Source: Clostridium punense
GTDB taxonomy: Bacteria; Bacillota; Clostridia; Clostridiales; Clostridiaceae
Assembly: GCF_017874425.1 (NCBI RefSeq)
Contig: NZ_JAGGLL010000007.1
Location: 85,984 to 149,983, forward strand
Direction of reading: 5' to 3'
DNA length: 64,000 nt
How positions within the stretch are numbered: position 1 is the first letter of the stretch; the number at the start of each line of letters is the position of its first letter. Positions 42,938 to 51,264 of the stretch are shown piece after piece. The position numbers and the translations under genes were made by a program. The notes under the pieces are model-generated. The model had not been told where the DNA came from, ran no database searches, and worked only from the letters and a program-made list of their open reading frames with translations.

Positions 42938-43675
42938 TTATTGATAAATTTTAATAGGTATACTGTTCATTTCAATTAATAAAAAGTGTGAATTTTCAAT
43001 GGGTTGTATTTTTACATTATCTTCATATATTTCTAAAGCATCTCTTTCTTCCAATAATACGGTATGATTTTTGTCATAAGTACTGGTTACGAAAGATTTT
43101 CCAAAAATCTGAACCAAATATCCTTGCCTATTTTCACGTATATTAAAGTCTATATCTTTATCTTTTTCTACCAAAGCACTATATATATTCACGTCTTGGT
43201 TAACTTTGACAGGGGCTAGTCCATTTTTATTGCTTACCATGTAAATCCATTGATTATTTTTACGATTTAAAGAAAAATTGTAATTCATATAATTAGGATT
43301 ACTTAATTTTTTGTTTGGCAATATCCATAGTTGAAGAAATCTTAGAGGATTTACTCCAAAATTGTGTTCTTCGCAAGTTATACCGGAGCCTGCACTCATG
43401 TATTGAATTTCATCTTTTTTTAAAATTTTATTATTTCCTAGACTATCACCATGAGTTAATTCACCATCGATGACATATGATAAAATTTCCATATCGTAGT
43501 GGGGATGATTATGAAAACCACTTCTTGGTAAAATTACATCATCATTTAACACCTTTATCACTCCAAAGCTATTGTATTTTGGATTCTCATATTTATCATA
43601 TGAATAATGATGTGTACTTTTAATCCAACCTATATTACTTTCACCCATATGACTTAATGGTTTTTTAGTTATCAT
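42938..43675 (-). CDS. Pirin-family cupin protein
   Basis: This 245-residue bicupin has the pirin metal site in 'SGFHNHPHYDMEILSYVIDGELTHGDS' (His-x-His and downstream His) and 'GSGITCEEHNFG' supplying the Glu. The second cupin is present but lacks an evident metal site, as is usual in pirins. Bacterial pirins act as quercetin 2,3-dioxygenases or as interaction partners of metabolic enzymes; in some bacteria they modulate pyruvate metabolism. Start ATG follows GGAGG. It stands alone, converging on the palindromic terminator. Confidence 0.9.
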   Translation of the reverse strand: MITKKPLSHMGESNIGWIKSTHHYSYDKYENPKYNSFGVIKVLNDDVILPRSGFHNHPHYDMEILSYVIDGELTHGDSLGNNKILKKDEIQYMSAGSGITCEEHNFGVNPLRFLQLWILPNKKLSNPNYMNYNFSLNRKNNQWIYMVSNKNGLAPVKVNQDVNIYSALVEKDKDIDFNIRENRQGYLVQIFGKSFVTSTYDKNHTVLLEERDALEIYEDNVKIQPIENSHFLLIEMNSIPIKIYQ

Positions 43676-43983
43676 ATTTTCCCCTCCTTCTATGAATTTT
43701 TATTTTTTATAGTATTATTATTTGTATTTTTTCAATAATAATAGGTGGTATGTTTTTCACAAAAATAATTAAATATCCTAATTCGAAACAATAGTGTTAA
43801 ACCTAATAATAATTCTAATTGTATAAGGATATTTGTATTTGTGGTTGAAAGAACAGTATTAAAGAAAATATATTGATTTTAAAATGCTTTAAAGTAGAAG
43901 AACTATTAATGATAAAAAGTTAATTTGATTAAGCTTAATTCCTATGATAAAATGAATCTTATGAATAAAATGAGGTGATTTAC
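43676..43983. other. Divergent intergenic region between pirin and signal peptidase
   Basis: These 308 bp are AT-rich. A promoter for lepB (TTGATT 43925-43930, 17 bp, TAAAAT 43948-43953) is visible; nothing else was recognised. Confidence 0.55.
43925..43953 (+). promoter_or_regulatory. SigmaA-type promoter of lepB
   Basis: TTGATT, 17-bp spacer, TAAAAT, 30 bp before the start codon. Confidence 0.6.
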
Positions 43984-44499
43984 ATGGACATCGTAAGAAA
44001 GTTTATTAAAGAATGGGCTCTACCAATTTTATGTGCCGTGATTCTAGCTTTTATTATTAATAAATTTGTGTTTTTTAACGTTAGTGTTCCTACAGAATCG
44101 ATGTATCCAACTATTAAACCTGGTGATAAAATTTTTGTACTTAGAAATTATAAACCTACTTCTTTAAAAAGAGGGGATATTTTAGTTTTTCATTCTAAAG
44201 AGGCAAATGAAGATTTGATAAAAAGATTAGTAGGACTTCCTAATGAAAAAGTAGAAATTAAATCTGATGGTAGTGTACTAATTAATGATGTTAAATTAGA
44301 AGAAGATTATGTAAAGTATAAGAGCGATAAGACAGGAACTTTTATTGTACCAGAAGGATATTACTTATTTTTAGGAGACAATAGAGCAAACTCTGTAGAT
44401 TCTAGATATTGGAACGATCCATACATACCATATGATGAAATTATGGGAAAAGCTAAATTTATAATTAAACCTTTTGATAGGTTTGGTGCCTTAAAGTAA
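43984..44499 (+). CDS. lepB: Signal peptidase I
   Basis: ATG at 43984 is chosen over the GTG at 43975, which lies inside the GAGGTG site. The 171-residue enzyme has one N-terminal membrane anchor (about residues 12-31) and the Ser/Lys dyad of Gram-positive SPase I: Ser39 in 'VPTESMYPTI' and Lys80 in 'LIKRLVGLP'. Boxes D and E are 'VPEGYYLFLGDNRANSVDSRYW'. It removes signal peptides from exported proteins such as the protease at 28993. A terminator follows. Confidence 0.95.
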   Translation: MDIVRKFIKEWALPILCAVILAFIINKFVFFNVSVPTESMYPTIKPGDKIFVLRNYKPTSLKRGDILVFHSKEANEDLIKRLVGLPNEKVEIKSDGSVLINDVKLEEDYVKYKSDKTGTFIVPEGYYLFLGDNRANSVDSRYWNDPYIPYDEIMGKAKFIIKPFDRFGALK

Positions 44500-44513
44500 A
44501 TAAGAATTCTAAT

Positions 44514-44556
44514 AAAAGAAAAACCTGCACTTTCTTAGTAAAGGTTTTTCTTTTAT
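44514..44556 (+). terminator. Terminator of lepB
   Basis: AAAAGAAAAACCT (44514-44526) pairs with AGGTTTTTCTTTT (44542-44554) around a 15-nt loop. Confidence 0.8.
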
Positions 44557-44729
44557 AAAATAGTAATAACTTTAACAATTTTGGATAATAATAAATCCAA
44601 GATAAGGGGATTTTGAAAAAGTTTTAATATATAAGTTTTAATTAAGAAAATACATCCCTAAAAATACCACTAATATAAAACTATATAAAAATCCAAAATA
44701 ATAAAAATAAATTATGCGAGGATTTTTAT

Positions 44730-45266
44730 ATGGAAACTTTAATACTAAATAAGATAGATGGACATGAAAAAGAAATTGAAGAATTAAGATGTGCTTTAAA
44801 GGAAACTAAGAGTATACGGATGCATAAAAGATATTCAGTAATACTAAGACATTTTGAAGGCTTTACAAACAAAAGGATCGCAGAAATGGAGGGGCTAGAG
44901 CCCCATGCCGTAGGCACCTATATAAAAAACTATAATAAAAGTGGTTTATCTGGATTAGAAATGAAATTTAGTCCAGGAGCTAAAAGAAAGCTTAATACAG
45001 AACAACAAAATCAGCTTGTAGAAATTATTATAAATAAAACGCCAGACGAAGTCGGGTTTGAAGGAAGAAAAAACTGGACCATAGAACTTATAAGACAATG
45101 GACTATTAGTCAATTTGATATTGAACTATGTCATAGTGCGATGTCAATAGTTCTTCGAAGATTAAATTTAAGTTATACAAGACCCACATATGTATTGGCA
45201 AAAGCAGATAAGGAAAAACAAGAAGACTTTAAAAAAGATTTTGAAGCCCTAAAAAAAACACCTTAA
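44730..45266 (+). CDS. IS630 transposase, N-terminal part (HTH)
   Basis: A 178-residue frame with a coiled start, a first helix-turn-helix ('RHFEGFTNKRIAEMEGLEPHAVGTYIKNYNKSG'), a linker 'LSGLEMKFSPGAKRKL' and a second winged region ('WTIELIRQWTISQFDIELCHSAMSIVLRRLNLSYTRP'). This is the DNA-binding half of an IS630/Tc1-type transposase. The frame ends at a CCT-TAA junction right after an A8 run (45251-45258). Continuing one base further (+1) gives P-N-G-E-V-D-H, running smoothly into the catalytic half. Confidence 0.85.
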   Translation: METLILNKIDGHEKEIEELRCALKETKSIRMHKRYSVILRHFEGFTNKRIAEMEGLEPHAVGTYIKNYNKSGLSGLEMKFSPGAKRKLNTEQQNQLVEIIINKTPDEVGFEGRKNWTIELIRQWTISQFDIELCHSAMSIVLRRLNLSYTRPTYVLAKADKEKQEDFKKDFEALKKTP

Positions 45267-45792
45267 TGGGGAGGTGGATCATATATTGTTTGAAGATGAA
45301 TCTATGATTAGGGATTATCAGGCTATCCAAAAGACTTGGTTTATAAAGGGGAAGCAAAAGAAAATACCTACCTACGGTAAGAATGCTGGAGTTAAATTGA
45401 TAGGAATATTAAATTATGAAACAGGAATAGTGTATTGTGAAGAGCATGAAAGATATGATGCAAAGGTATTTGGGGAATTCTTAAAAACTACCCTTAAACT
45501 GTACCCTACGGGTAAAATAGTAATGGTCCTGGATAATGCTAGAATACATCATGCTAAACTAATACAGCCATTTCTAGATGAAAATAAATCTAGATTAGAG
45601 TTAATGTTTTTACCACCATACAGCCCAGAACTTAATTTGATAGAGGGGTTATGGGGATGGTTAAAATCATCAGTAATTAATAATGTGTTTTTCCCTAATA
45701 TACTAAGGGTAAGAAGTGCTGTGAAGAACTTTATTAATACAATAAATAAAGTTCCTACTCGAACCATAGACAGGCTATGTGTTAGAATGTAG
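45253..45792 (+). CDS. IS630 transposase, C-terminal DDE catalytic part
   Basis: The frame is open from 45253; if translated independently it could start at GTG 45274 behind GGGGAGG. The DDE superfamily triad is visible: Asp in 'ILFEDESMI', Asp in 'MVLDNARIHHAK' and Glu in 'PPYSPELNLIEGLWGWLK'. The triad is intact, so a frameshifted fusion could be active. The stop codon lies within the proposed right inverted repeat. Relative to the first half it is in the +1 frame. Confidence 0.85.
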   Translation, partial: KKHLNGEVDHILFEDESMIRDYQAIQKTWFIKGKQKKIPTYGKNAGVKLIGILNYETGIVYCEEHERYDAKVFGEFLKTTLKLYPTGKIVMVLDNARIHHAKLIQPFLDENKSRLELMFLPPYSPELNLIEGLWGWLKSSVINNVFFPNILRVRSAVKNFINTINKVPTRTIDRLCVRM

Positions 45793-46027
45793 AAACTTTA
45801 TTAAAACATATATAATATTAAAAGTAGTTGATAAACTTGTTTACAAGTTGTTAATTATATTTTATTTAAATATTCACAAAGTATAAGAAAATAGTAGCAA
45901 GTTAACGAAAAATGAACTATTAGCTGGATAAATTGGAAAAACAGCCAAAAATGAACTTAATATTTTTGTCGAAATGTGATATTCTTTAATAGCACATATT
46001 TTTAATAATAAATAAGGAGGTAAAGTG

Positions 46028-47947
46028 ATGGAAAACGCAAAAAAATTATCCCATAATGCCTATGGCGGTGTTCATGGTGATGACTATCTTCCATTTGTTC
46101 CTACGTCAGTAGCAATGCCAGAGTCAACTGGATATTCTATTTTTCTAGGAATTATATTCGCAATTATATTTGCAGCAGCAAATACTTATCTTGGATTAAA
46201 AGTAGGATTAACAATCTCTGCTGGAATACCAGGAGCAATACTTGCAACAGGAATTTTAAAAGGAATCTTCAGAAGAAATAATATATTAGAGGCTAACTTA
46301 GTTGCTTCAGTAGCAGCTATGGGAGAGTCTATAGCCGGTGGTATTATATTTATACTTCCAGCAATTATATTATGGGGCTTTGATTTAAGCATCTGGACTG
46401 TAGTTATAGTTACTACACTAGGAGGACTTCTAGGAGTATTCTTTGTTACTCCATTAAGAAGATTCTTAATAGTTGAAGAACATGGTAACTTAATTTACCC
46501 AGAGTCAATGGCTGCAGCTGAAGTTTTAGTAAGCGGAAGCGAAGGCGGTGCTGGCTTTAAAACAGTTATGACTGGACTTGGAGTTGGTGCTGGTTATAAG
46601 TTCCTTTCTGGTGGAATGAAGCTATGGCTTGAAGAACCAGAATGGGTAATCACTAAATATCAAGGTTCAATATTTGGATTCGATACTCTAGCTTCATTAC
46701 TAGGGGTTGGATTTATAGTTGGTACAGAAGCATCTGCATTCATGTTTGGTGGTTCTTTAATAGCTTGGCTTGGATTAATTCCTCTTATTAAGTTCATAGG
46801 AGCTGGATTATCTCAACCATTATTCCCATCAACTCAACTAATCTCTGAAATGGGAGCATGGGATATTTGGAGTAAATATGTTAGATATATAGGAGCTGGA
46901 GCTGTTGCTACTGGTGGATTTATATCCCTAGGAAAATCAGCACCAACTATTATAAAATCATTCAAATCAGCAATGGCTGGAATTGGTGCTAAAGGTACTG
47001 GTTCAGTTAAGAGAACAGAAGAAGATGCTCCTATTACTTGGGTAATCGGTGCAGCAGTAGTAGTATTTGCACTTGCTTGGTTCTTACCAATGTTTAAAGA
47101 ATCAGGAATTTTTGGAGCTATACTTGCAGTTGTGTTCTCATTCTTCTTTGCTGTAGTATCAGCAAGAATGTGTGGTATCATTGGAGCTTCTAACAACCCA
47201 GTATCAGGAATGACTATCGCTACATTATTATTCGTTGCTGGAACATTAAAAGCACTTGGAAAAACAAGCCAAGAAGCTATGGTTGCAGCTGTATTAGTTG
47301 GTGGTATCGTTTGTGTGGCTATCGCTGTTTCTGGAGGTACTGCTCAAAGTTTAAAAACAACTTACATCATTGGAGGATCTCCTAAGAAGGTTCAAGTTGG
47401 AATGTTTATCGGTTTAGTGGTTGCATCTGTATTTGCAGCACTAGTTATCAATATGTTAAATACAACTTATGGAATAGGAACAAAAGAAGTTGCTGCTCCA
47501 CAAGCTACATTAATGTCAATGGTTATTAAAGGTATAATGACAGGAGAACTTCCATGGGCTCTTGTATTCGTTGGAGCTTCTATAGCTGTATTCTGTCAAT
47601 TAGCAGGATTACCAATACTACCAGTTGCATTAGGATTATACTTACCAATCCACTTAAATGCTGGTATATTAGTTGGTGGTATTGTAAGAGTTCTTGTTGA
47701 AAGAAAGTTCAAAAACAATGAAGAGACTAAGAAAAATAAGGTTGAAGCAGGTATACTTCTTGCATCAGGACTTGTTGCTGGTGATGCTCTAATGGGTATC
47801 GTTGTAGCAGGAATTGCAACTGCAGGATTAAATATTGGCTTTGGAGCTACTCTTCTTCCTGCTTTAACAGGAAATGCAATATTCTCTACGGCAATGTACT
47901 TCTTATTAGGATTGTGGGTTTATAACTTCTCAGTTAAATCTAAATAG
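46028..47947 (+). CDS. OPT-family oligopeptide transporter
   Basis: The start is ATG 46028, 7 bases after AAGGAGG; the GTG at 46025 is less well placed. This 639-residue protein has about 14-16 membrane segments and OPT signatures: 'YLGLKVGLTISAGIPGAILATGIL', 'NLVASVAAMGESIAGGIIF', 'NLIYPESMAAAEVLVSG', 'GASNNPVSGMTIATLL' and 'LPILPVALGLYLPIHLNAGILVGG'. OPT proteins import peptides or metal-peptide complexes by proton symport. The next genes encode a PqqD-like protein and a dipeptidase, which supports peptide import. Confidence 0.93.
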   Translation: MENAKKLSHNAYGGVHGDDYLPFVPTSVAMPESTGYSIFLGIIFAIIFAAANTYLGLKVGLTISAGIPGAILATGILKGIFRRNNILEANLVASVAAMGESIAGGIIFILPAIILWGFDLSIWTVVIVTTLGGLLGVFFVTPLRRFLIVEEHGNLIYPESMAAAEVLVSGSEGGAGFKTVMTGLGVGAGYKFLSGGMKLWLEEPEWVITKYQGSIFGFDTLASLLGVGFIVGTEASAFMFGGSLIAWLGLIPLIKFIGAGLSQPLFPSTQLISEMGAWDIWSKYVRYIGAGAVATGGFISLGKSAPTIIKSFKSAMAGIGAKGTGSVKRTEEDAPITWVIGAAVVVFALAWFLPMFKESGIFGAILAVVFSFFFAVVSARMCGIIGASNNPVSGMTIATLLFVAGTLKALGKTSQEAMVAAVLVGGIVCVAIAVSGGTAQSLKTTYIIGGSPKKVQVGMFIGLVVASVFAALVINMLNTTYGIGTKEVAAPQATLMSMVIKGIMTGELPWALVFVGASIAVFCQLAGLPILPVALGLYLPIHLNAGILVGGIVRVLVERKFKNNEETKKNKVEAGILLASGLVAGDALMGIVVAGIATAGLNIGFGATLLPALTGNAIFSTAMYFLLGLWVYNFSVKSK

Positions 47948-48035
47948 AATAAGTTGCTAGTTATTGCAAATAATATAAATAGTGTTATAATCAAAGTATA
48001 AGTATTTTACTAGTATATTGATTATAAATAATAAT

Positions 48036-48070
48036 GTTAAGAGCCTTTAATTAGGCTCTTAACTATTTTG
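48036..48070 (+). terminator. Hairpin between OPT and PqqD-like genes (terminator or attenuator)
   Basis: GTTAAGAGCCT (48036-48046) pairs with AGGCTCTTAAC (48053-48063) around TTAATT, followed by TATTTTG and, 12 bases on, the next start codon. Partial read-through would lower PqqD-like/PepV expression relative to OPT. Confidence 0.65.
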
Positions 48071-48081
48071 TAGGTGATTTT

Positions 48082-48480
48082 ATGAAGAAAAATTCTGCTG
48101 AAAAAAATGACAAGTATAATTTTTTACTATATGTACCAGAAATTAAGCATACTGATTTTTCAGAAAGCGATGGTATAGTAACTTTATATTTTAAGCACGA
48201 TAAACCTATAGAAAAGTTTACAAGTTGGCTTGTAAAGAAGAGTAACATAAGTGATCTTGCTTTAGATGAGCAAGGGTCAGCAGTTTGGCTTCTTATGAAT
48301 GGTGAAAGGAATATTTACGAAATAGCCATGGAGATGTCAAAAAAGTTTGGGGATACCAAAGAAGTTGCAATTGAAAAGTTAATTACATATTCAACTTATT
48401 TATCAAGAAAGGGTTGGATTCATTTTAAAGAGGTTAAGGCCTTAGATCCTAAGGAAGAATCAAATAAGGAGATGAATTAA
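48082..48480 (+). CDS. Stand-alone PqqD-like (RRE-fold) protein
   Basis: This 132-residue soluble protein has a variable N-terminal 60 residues and a C-terminal PqqD-like winged-helix domain: 'DLALDEQGSAVWLLMNGERNIYEIAMEMSKKFGDTKEVAIEKLITYSTYLSRKGWI'. The 'lDe.GsaVW.LmnG.r.i.eIa' pattern is diagnostic. PqqD-type domains bind precursor peptides for radical-SAM and other RiPP maturases, but no maturase or precursor is encoded nearby. The gene lies between an OPT peptide transporter and a dipeptidase and abuts the latter with no gap, so a peptide-binding role in uptake or processing is a reasonable guess. Confidence 0.8.
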   Translation: MKKNSAEKNDKYNFLLYVPEIKHTDFSESDGIVTLYFKHDKPIEKFTSWLVKKSNISDLALDEQGSAVWLLMNGERNIYEIAMEMSKKFGDTKEVAIEKLITYSTYLSRKGWIHFKEVKALDPKEESNKEMN

Positions 48481-49872
48481 ATGGATTTAAATTTAAGAAT
48501 TGATGAAATGCGTGAAGACATAATCAGAACTACTCAAGAGTTAGTTAGGATTAAAAGTTTAGAAGGAGAACCAAAACCAGGAATGCCTTTTGGTGAGGAT
48601 GTAGCTAAAGCACTTCAATGTGCCTTAGACAATGCTGAGAAGTTAGGCTTAAAAACTGTTAATGTGGATGGCTATGTTGGGTATGCAGAAATTGGTGAAG
48701 GCGAAGACTATGTAGCAGCACTAGGTCATTTAGATATAGTTCCAGAAGGAGATGGATGGATACACCCTCCTTATGGTGGAGAAATTCATGACGATAAAAT
48801 ATTTGGAAGAGGTACACTAGATGATAAAGGACCAATAGTAGCTTGTCTTTATGGGTTAAAAGCTATAAAAGATTCTAATTTGCCACTTTCAAAAAGAATA
48901 AGAGTAATATTTGGAACTAACGAGGAGACGGGTAGCAATGAGTTACACTACTATCTTCAAAAGGAAAAACCACCAGTAGCAGCCTTTACTCCAGATGCAA
49001 ATTTCCCTATTATTAATGGAGAAAAAGGTATAACTACTTTTAACATTGTAAAAGATGTAAAAGTTATGCCACAGGGAGATTATGCTGTTGAATATTTAAG
49101 AGGCGGAGTAGCACCTAATATGGTTCCAGACTATGCAGAAGCATTAGTTGTAACTACAAATACTATGGACTTAGTAGATAAATTAAATGGTTTTGCTAAA
49201 GTTAATGGTTATGATATGAAAGCAGAAGTTAATGAAAATAAAGTTACTATAAAGTCTGTAGGTGTGTCTGCTCACGGAAGTACTCCTGAGCTTGGTAAGA
49301 ATGCTATAATGCAAATAATTACTTTCTTAAATGAATTAACACTTGGTGATGACTGTATATCAACTGCAATAAAATTCTTAGCTAACTATATAGGCATGGA
49401 ACTTCATGGAGAATCTTTTGGTGTTTTACTAGAAGATAAAGACTCAGGAAAGTTATCATTTAACTTAGGTAAGATTAACATAGATGGAAGTAAAATAGTA
49501 GTAACTTTAAATTTAAGATATCCAGTTACTAAAACTCTTGAGGATATGATGACTCCATTTAATAGAACTATAGAAAATACAGGGTTTACTATAGAGAATT
49601 TTACACATCAAGAACCTTTATATTTCTCTCCAGATAATCCACTAGTTAAAACACTTCAAAAGGTTTATAGTGAACAGACTGGAAAAGAGGGAACTTTAAT
49701 TTCTATAGGTGGAGGAACTTATGCTAAGGAAATGCCAAACACTTTAGCTTTTGGACCTACATTCCCAGGAGATCCAGATGTAATTCATAAGCCAAATGAA
49801 TATGTAGTCATAGAAGATTTAATTCAAATGACAAAAATTTATACTCATGCTTTATATGAATTAGCAAAATAA
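48481..49872 (+). CDS. pepV: M20-family dipeptidase PepV (Sapep-like)
   Basis: This 463-residue metallopeptidase starts directly after the previous stop (TAA-ATG), so it is translationally coupled to the PqqD-like gene. Metal and catalytic motifs are complete: 'ALGHLDIVPEGDGW' near residue 80 (His, catalytic Asp), 'GRGTLDDKGP' near 117 (bridging Asp), 'FGTNEETGSNE' near 152 (general-base Glu and metal Glu), and C-terminal 'GGGTYAKEMPN' and 'FPGDPDVIHKPNE' (last His). PepV cleaves dipeptides with broad specificity, completing the use of peptides imported by the OPT carrier. A strong terminator follows. Confidence 0.93.
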   Translation: MDLNLRIDEMREDIIRTTQELVRIKSLEGEPKPGMPFGEDVAKALQCALDNAEKLGLKTVNVDGYVGYAEIGEGEDYVAALGHLDIVPEGDGWIHPPYGGEIHDDKIFGRGTLDDKGPIVACLYGLKAIKDSNLPLSKRIRVIFGTNEETGSNELHYYLQKEKPPVAAFTPDANFPIINGEKGITTFNIVKDVKVMPQGDYAVEYLRGGVAPNMVPDYAEALVVTTNTMDLVDKLNGFAKVNGYDMKAEVNENKVTIKSVGVSAHGSTPELGKNAIMQIITFLNELTLGDDCISTAIKFLANYIGMELHGESFGVLLEDKDSGKLSFNLGKINIDGSKIVVTLNLRYPVTKTLEDMMTPFNRTIENTGFTIENFTHQEPLYFSPDNPLVKTLQKVYSEQTGKEGTLISIGGGTYAKEMPNTLAFGPTFPGDPDVIHKPNEYVVIEDLIQMTKIYTHALYELAK

Positions 49873-49950
49873 GAGAATGAACTAAATAAATTTACAGACA
49901 TTTTTATGCTGTAGAGCTTGAATTGTATTATATAAAACTAGAATATGTTA

Positions 49951-49988
49951 AAAAACATAGAGAAGTCCGTTAGCTTCTCTATGTTTTT
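49951..49988 (+). terminator. Terminator of the OPT-PqqD-PepV cluster
   Basis: A 15-bp stem pairs AAAAACATAGAGAAG (49951-49965) with CTTCTCTATGTTTTT (49974-49988), with an 8-nt loop. Confidence 0.88.
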
Positions 49989-50018
49989 AAATTTATATAG
50001 ATGTAAACACGCTTTTTA

Positions 50019-50046
50019 TTGAAAAAGTGTATTAGAAGGGTATAAT
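50019..50046 (+). promoter_or_regulatory. SigmaA-type promoter upstream of the epimerase gene
   Basis: TTGAAA (50019-50024), 16-bp spacer, TATAAT (50041-50046), 105 bp before the start codon. Confidence 0.6.
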
Positions 50047-50150
50047 AAGAGATAATTATATAGAATAGTGCAAACCAATGTGAATATAATTAATCTGTAA
50101 TGTTGAAAAATAATATTTATAGATAATTTTAAAATGTGAGGTATAAATAA

Positions 50151-51242
50151 ATGATAATAAAAGATATAAAAGTTGGAAAAATTACTGTACCACTTAAAAA
50201 ACCATTTTTAATAGGAAATAAACCGTACAATTTTTCTAAAGAAGTTATTCTAAAAATAATTACTGACAATGGAGAGATTGGGTTTGGAAGTGCGGCACCA
50301 GCCCCAAGAGTCACTGGAGAAACTGAAGATTCAATTGTTGGTGCAATTAAGCATATCGCTGAGCATATTAAAGGAATGGATATTAGTTGTCTTGAGTGTA
50401 TAACAAAAACCATAGATGAGTGTATTAGGGGAAATAATAGTGCTAAGGCTGCTTTTGATATGGCACTATATGATTTAGCTGCTAAGAGATCTAATATACC
50501 ACTATATAAATTATTAGGAGGATATAATTCCGATATACTAACTGATATGACAATACAATATGATACTGTAGAAAATATGGTTAGTGCAGCTTATGAGGCT
50601 GTAAATGACGGTTATAGCAATATCAAAATAAAACTTGGTAAAAATCCAGAAAATGATTTAGAGAGAGTAAAACTATTAAGAAAAGCCATAAGAAAAGGAA
50701 TTAAAGTAAGGGTAGATGGAAACCAAGGTTGGTCTCCAAAGGAAGCTGTAAAGATTATTAGAAAAATTGAAGAATTAGACTTGGATATTGAGTTTGTTGA
50801 ACAGCCTGTGAAGGCTTGGGATATCGAAGGTTTAAAGTTTGTTAAGGAGAATGTGGATACATTAATTTTGGCTGATGAATCGGTATTTGCAACACCAGAA
50901 GCCTTTAAAATAATACAGAATAGAGCTTGTGATTTAATTAATATAAAGTTAATGAAAAGTGGTGGAATCCACAATGCTATGAAAATATATAATATGGCAG
51001 ATACCATGGGAATTAAGTGTATGATGGGATGTATGCTTGAAAGTAAAGTAGGAATAACTGCCGCTGCAAGTTTTGCAGCGGCCAAAAGCAATATGATAAT
51101 TTCTGATTTAGATACTATGCTATATTTTTCAGAAGATCCAATTGTAGGCGGAGCTACAATAGAAGGAAATAGAATTATATTATCTGATGAACCAGGTCTT
51201 GGAATAACAGATATAATTGGATGGGAAGAGATTTCTATTTAA
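50151..51242 (+). CDS. Dipeptide epimerase (L-Ala-D/L-Glu epimerase-like, enolase superfamily)
   Basis: This 363-residue enzyme has the muconate-lactonizing-enzyme-subgroup layout: an N-terminal capping domain ('GFGSAAPAPRVTGET'), then a barrel with the acid/base Lys-x-Lys pair Lys159/Lys161 in 'IKIKLGK', metal ligands in 'VRVDGNQGW', 'EFVEQPV' and 'LADESVF', and the opposite Lys266 in 'INIKLMKSGG'. These match Ala-Glu epimerases that recycle murein dipeptides. It follows the dipeptidase after a terminator, in keeping with dipeptide metabolism. The HelD gene begins 23 bp downstream. Confidence 0.9.
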   Translation: MIIKDIKVGKITVPLKKPFLIGNKPYNFSKEVILKIITDNGEIGFGSAAPAPRVTGETEDSIVGAIKHIAEHIKGMDISCLECITKTIDECIRGNNSAKAAFDMALYDLAAKRSNIPLYKLLGGYNSDILTDMTIQYDTVENMVSAAYEAVNDGYSNIKIKLGKNPENDLERVKLLRKAIRKGIKVRVDGNQGWSPKEAVKIIRKIEELDLDIEFVEQPVKAWDIEGLKFVKENVDTLILADESVFATPEAFKIIQNRACDLINIKLMKSGGIHNAMKIYNMADTMGIKCMMGCMLESKVGITAAASFAAAKSNMIISDLDTMLYFSEDPIVGGATIEGNRIILSDEPGLGITDIIGWEEISI

Positions 51243-51264
51243 GTGATGAAAGGAAAGTATAATT

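Larger units (their letters stand above)
44620..45826 (+). mobile_element. IS630-family insertion sequence with frame break
   Basis: About 1.2 kb comprising the two transposase frames at 44730 and 45253. The left flank at about 44620-44657 and the reverse complement of the right flank at about 45784-45825 share ordered blocks: TTTTAATAT, then GTTTTAAT, AAG and TACAT. I read these as imperfect terminal inverted repeats, with the transposase stop inside the right one. Exact ends and the expected TA target duplication could not be fixed. It sits between lepB and the OPT transporter gene and does not disrupt either. Confidence 0.6.

Noticed and set aside
46834..47196. Open frame of 120 codons on the minus strand within the OPT gene
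   Set aside because: Antisense shadow of a strongly conserved transporter; no ribosome binding site and low-complexity Ala/Pro/Thr composition.
50612..51091. Open frame of 159 codons opposite the dipeptide epimerase
   Set aside because: The plus-strand frame has all enolase-superfamily catalytic residues; the minus frame is a compositional shadow without a start signal.
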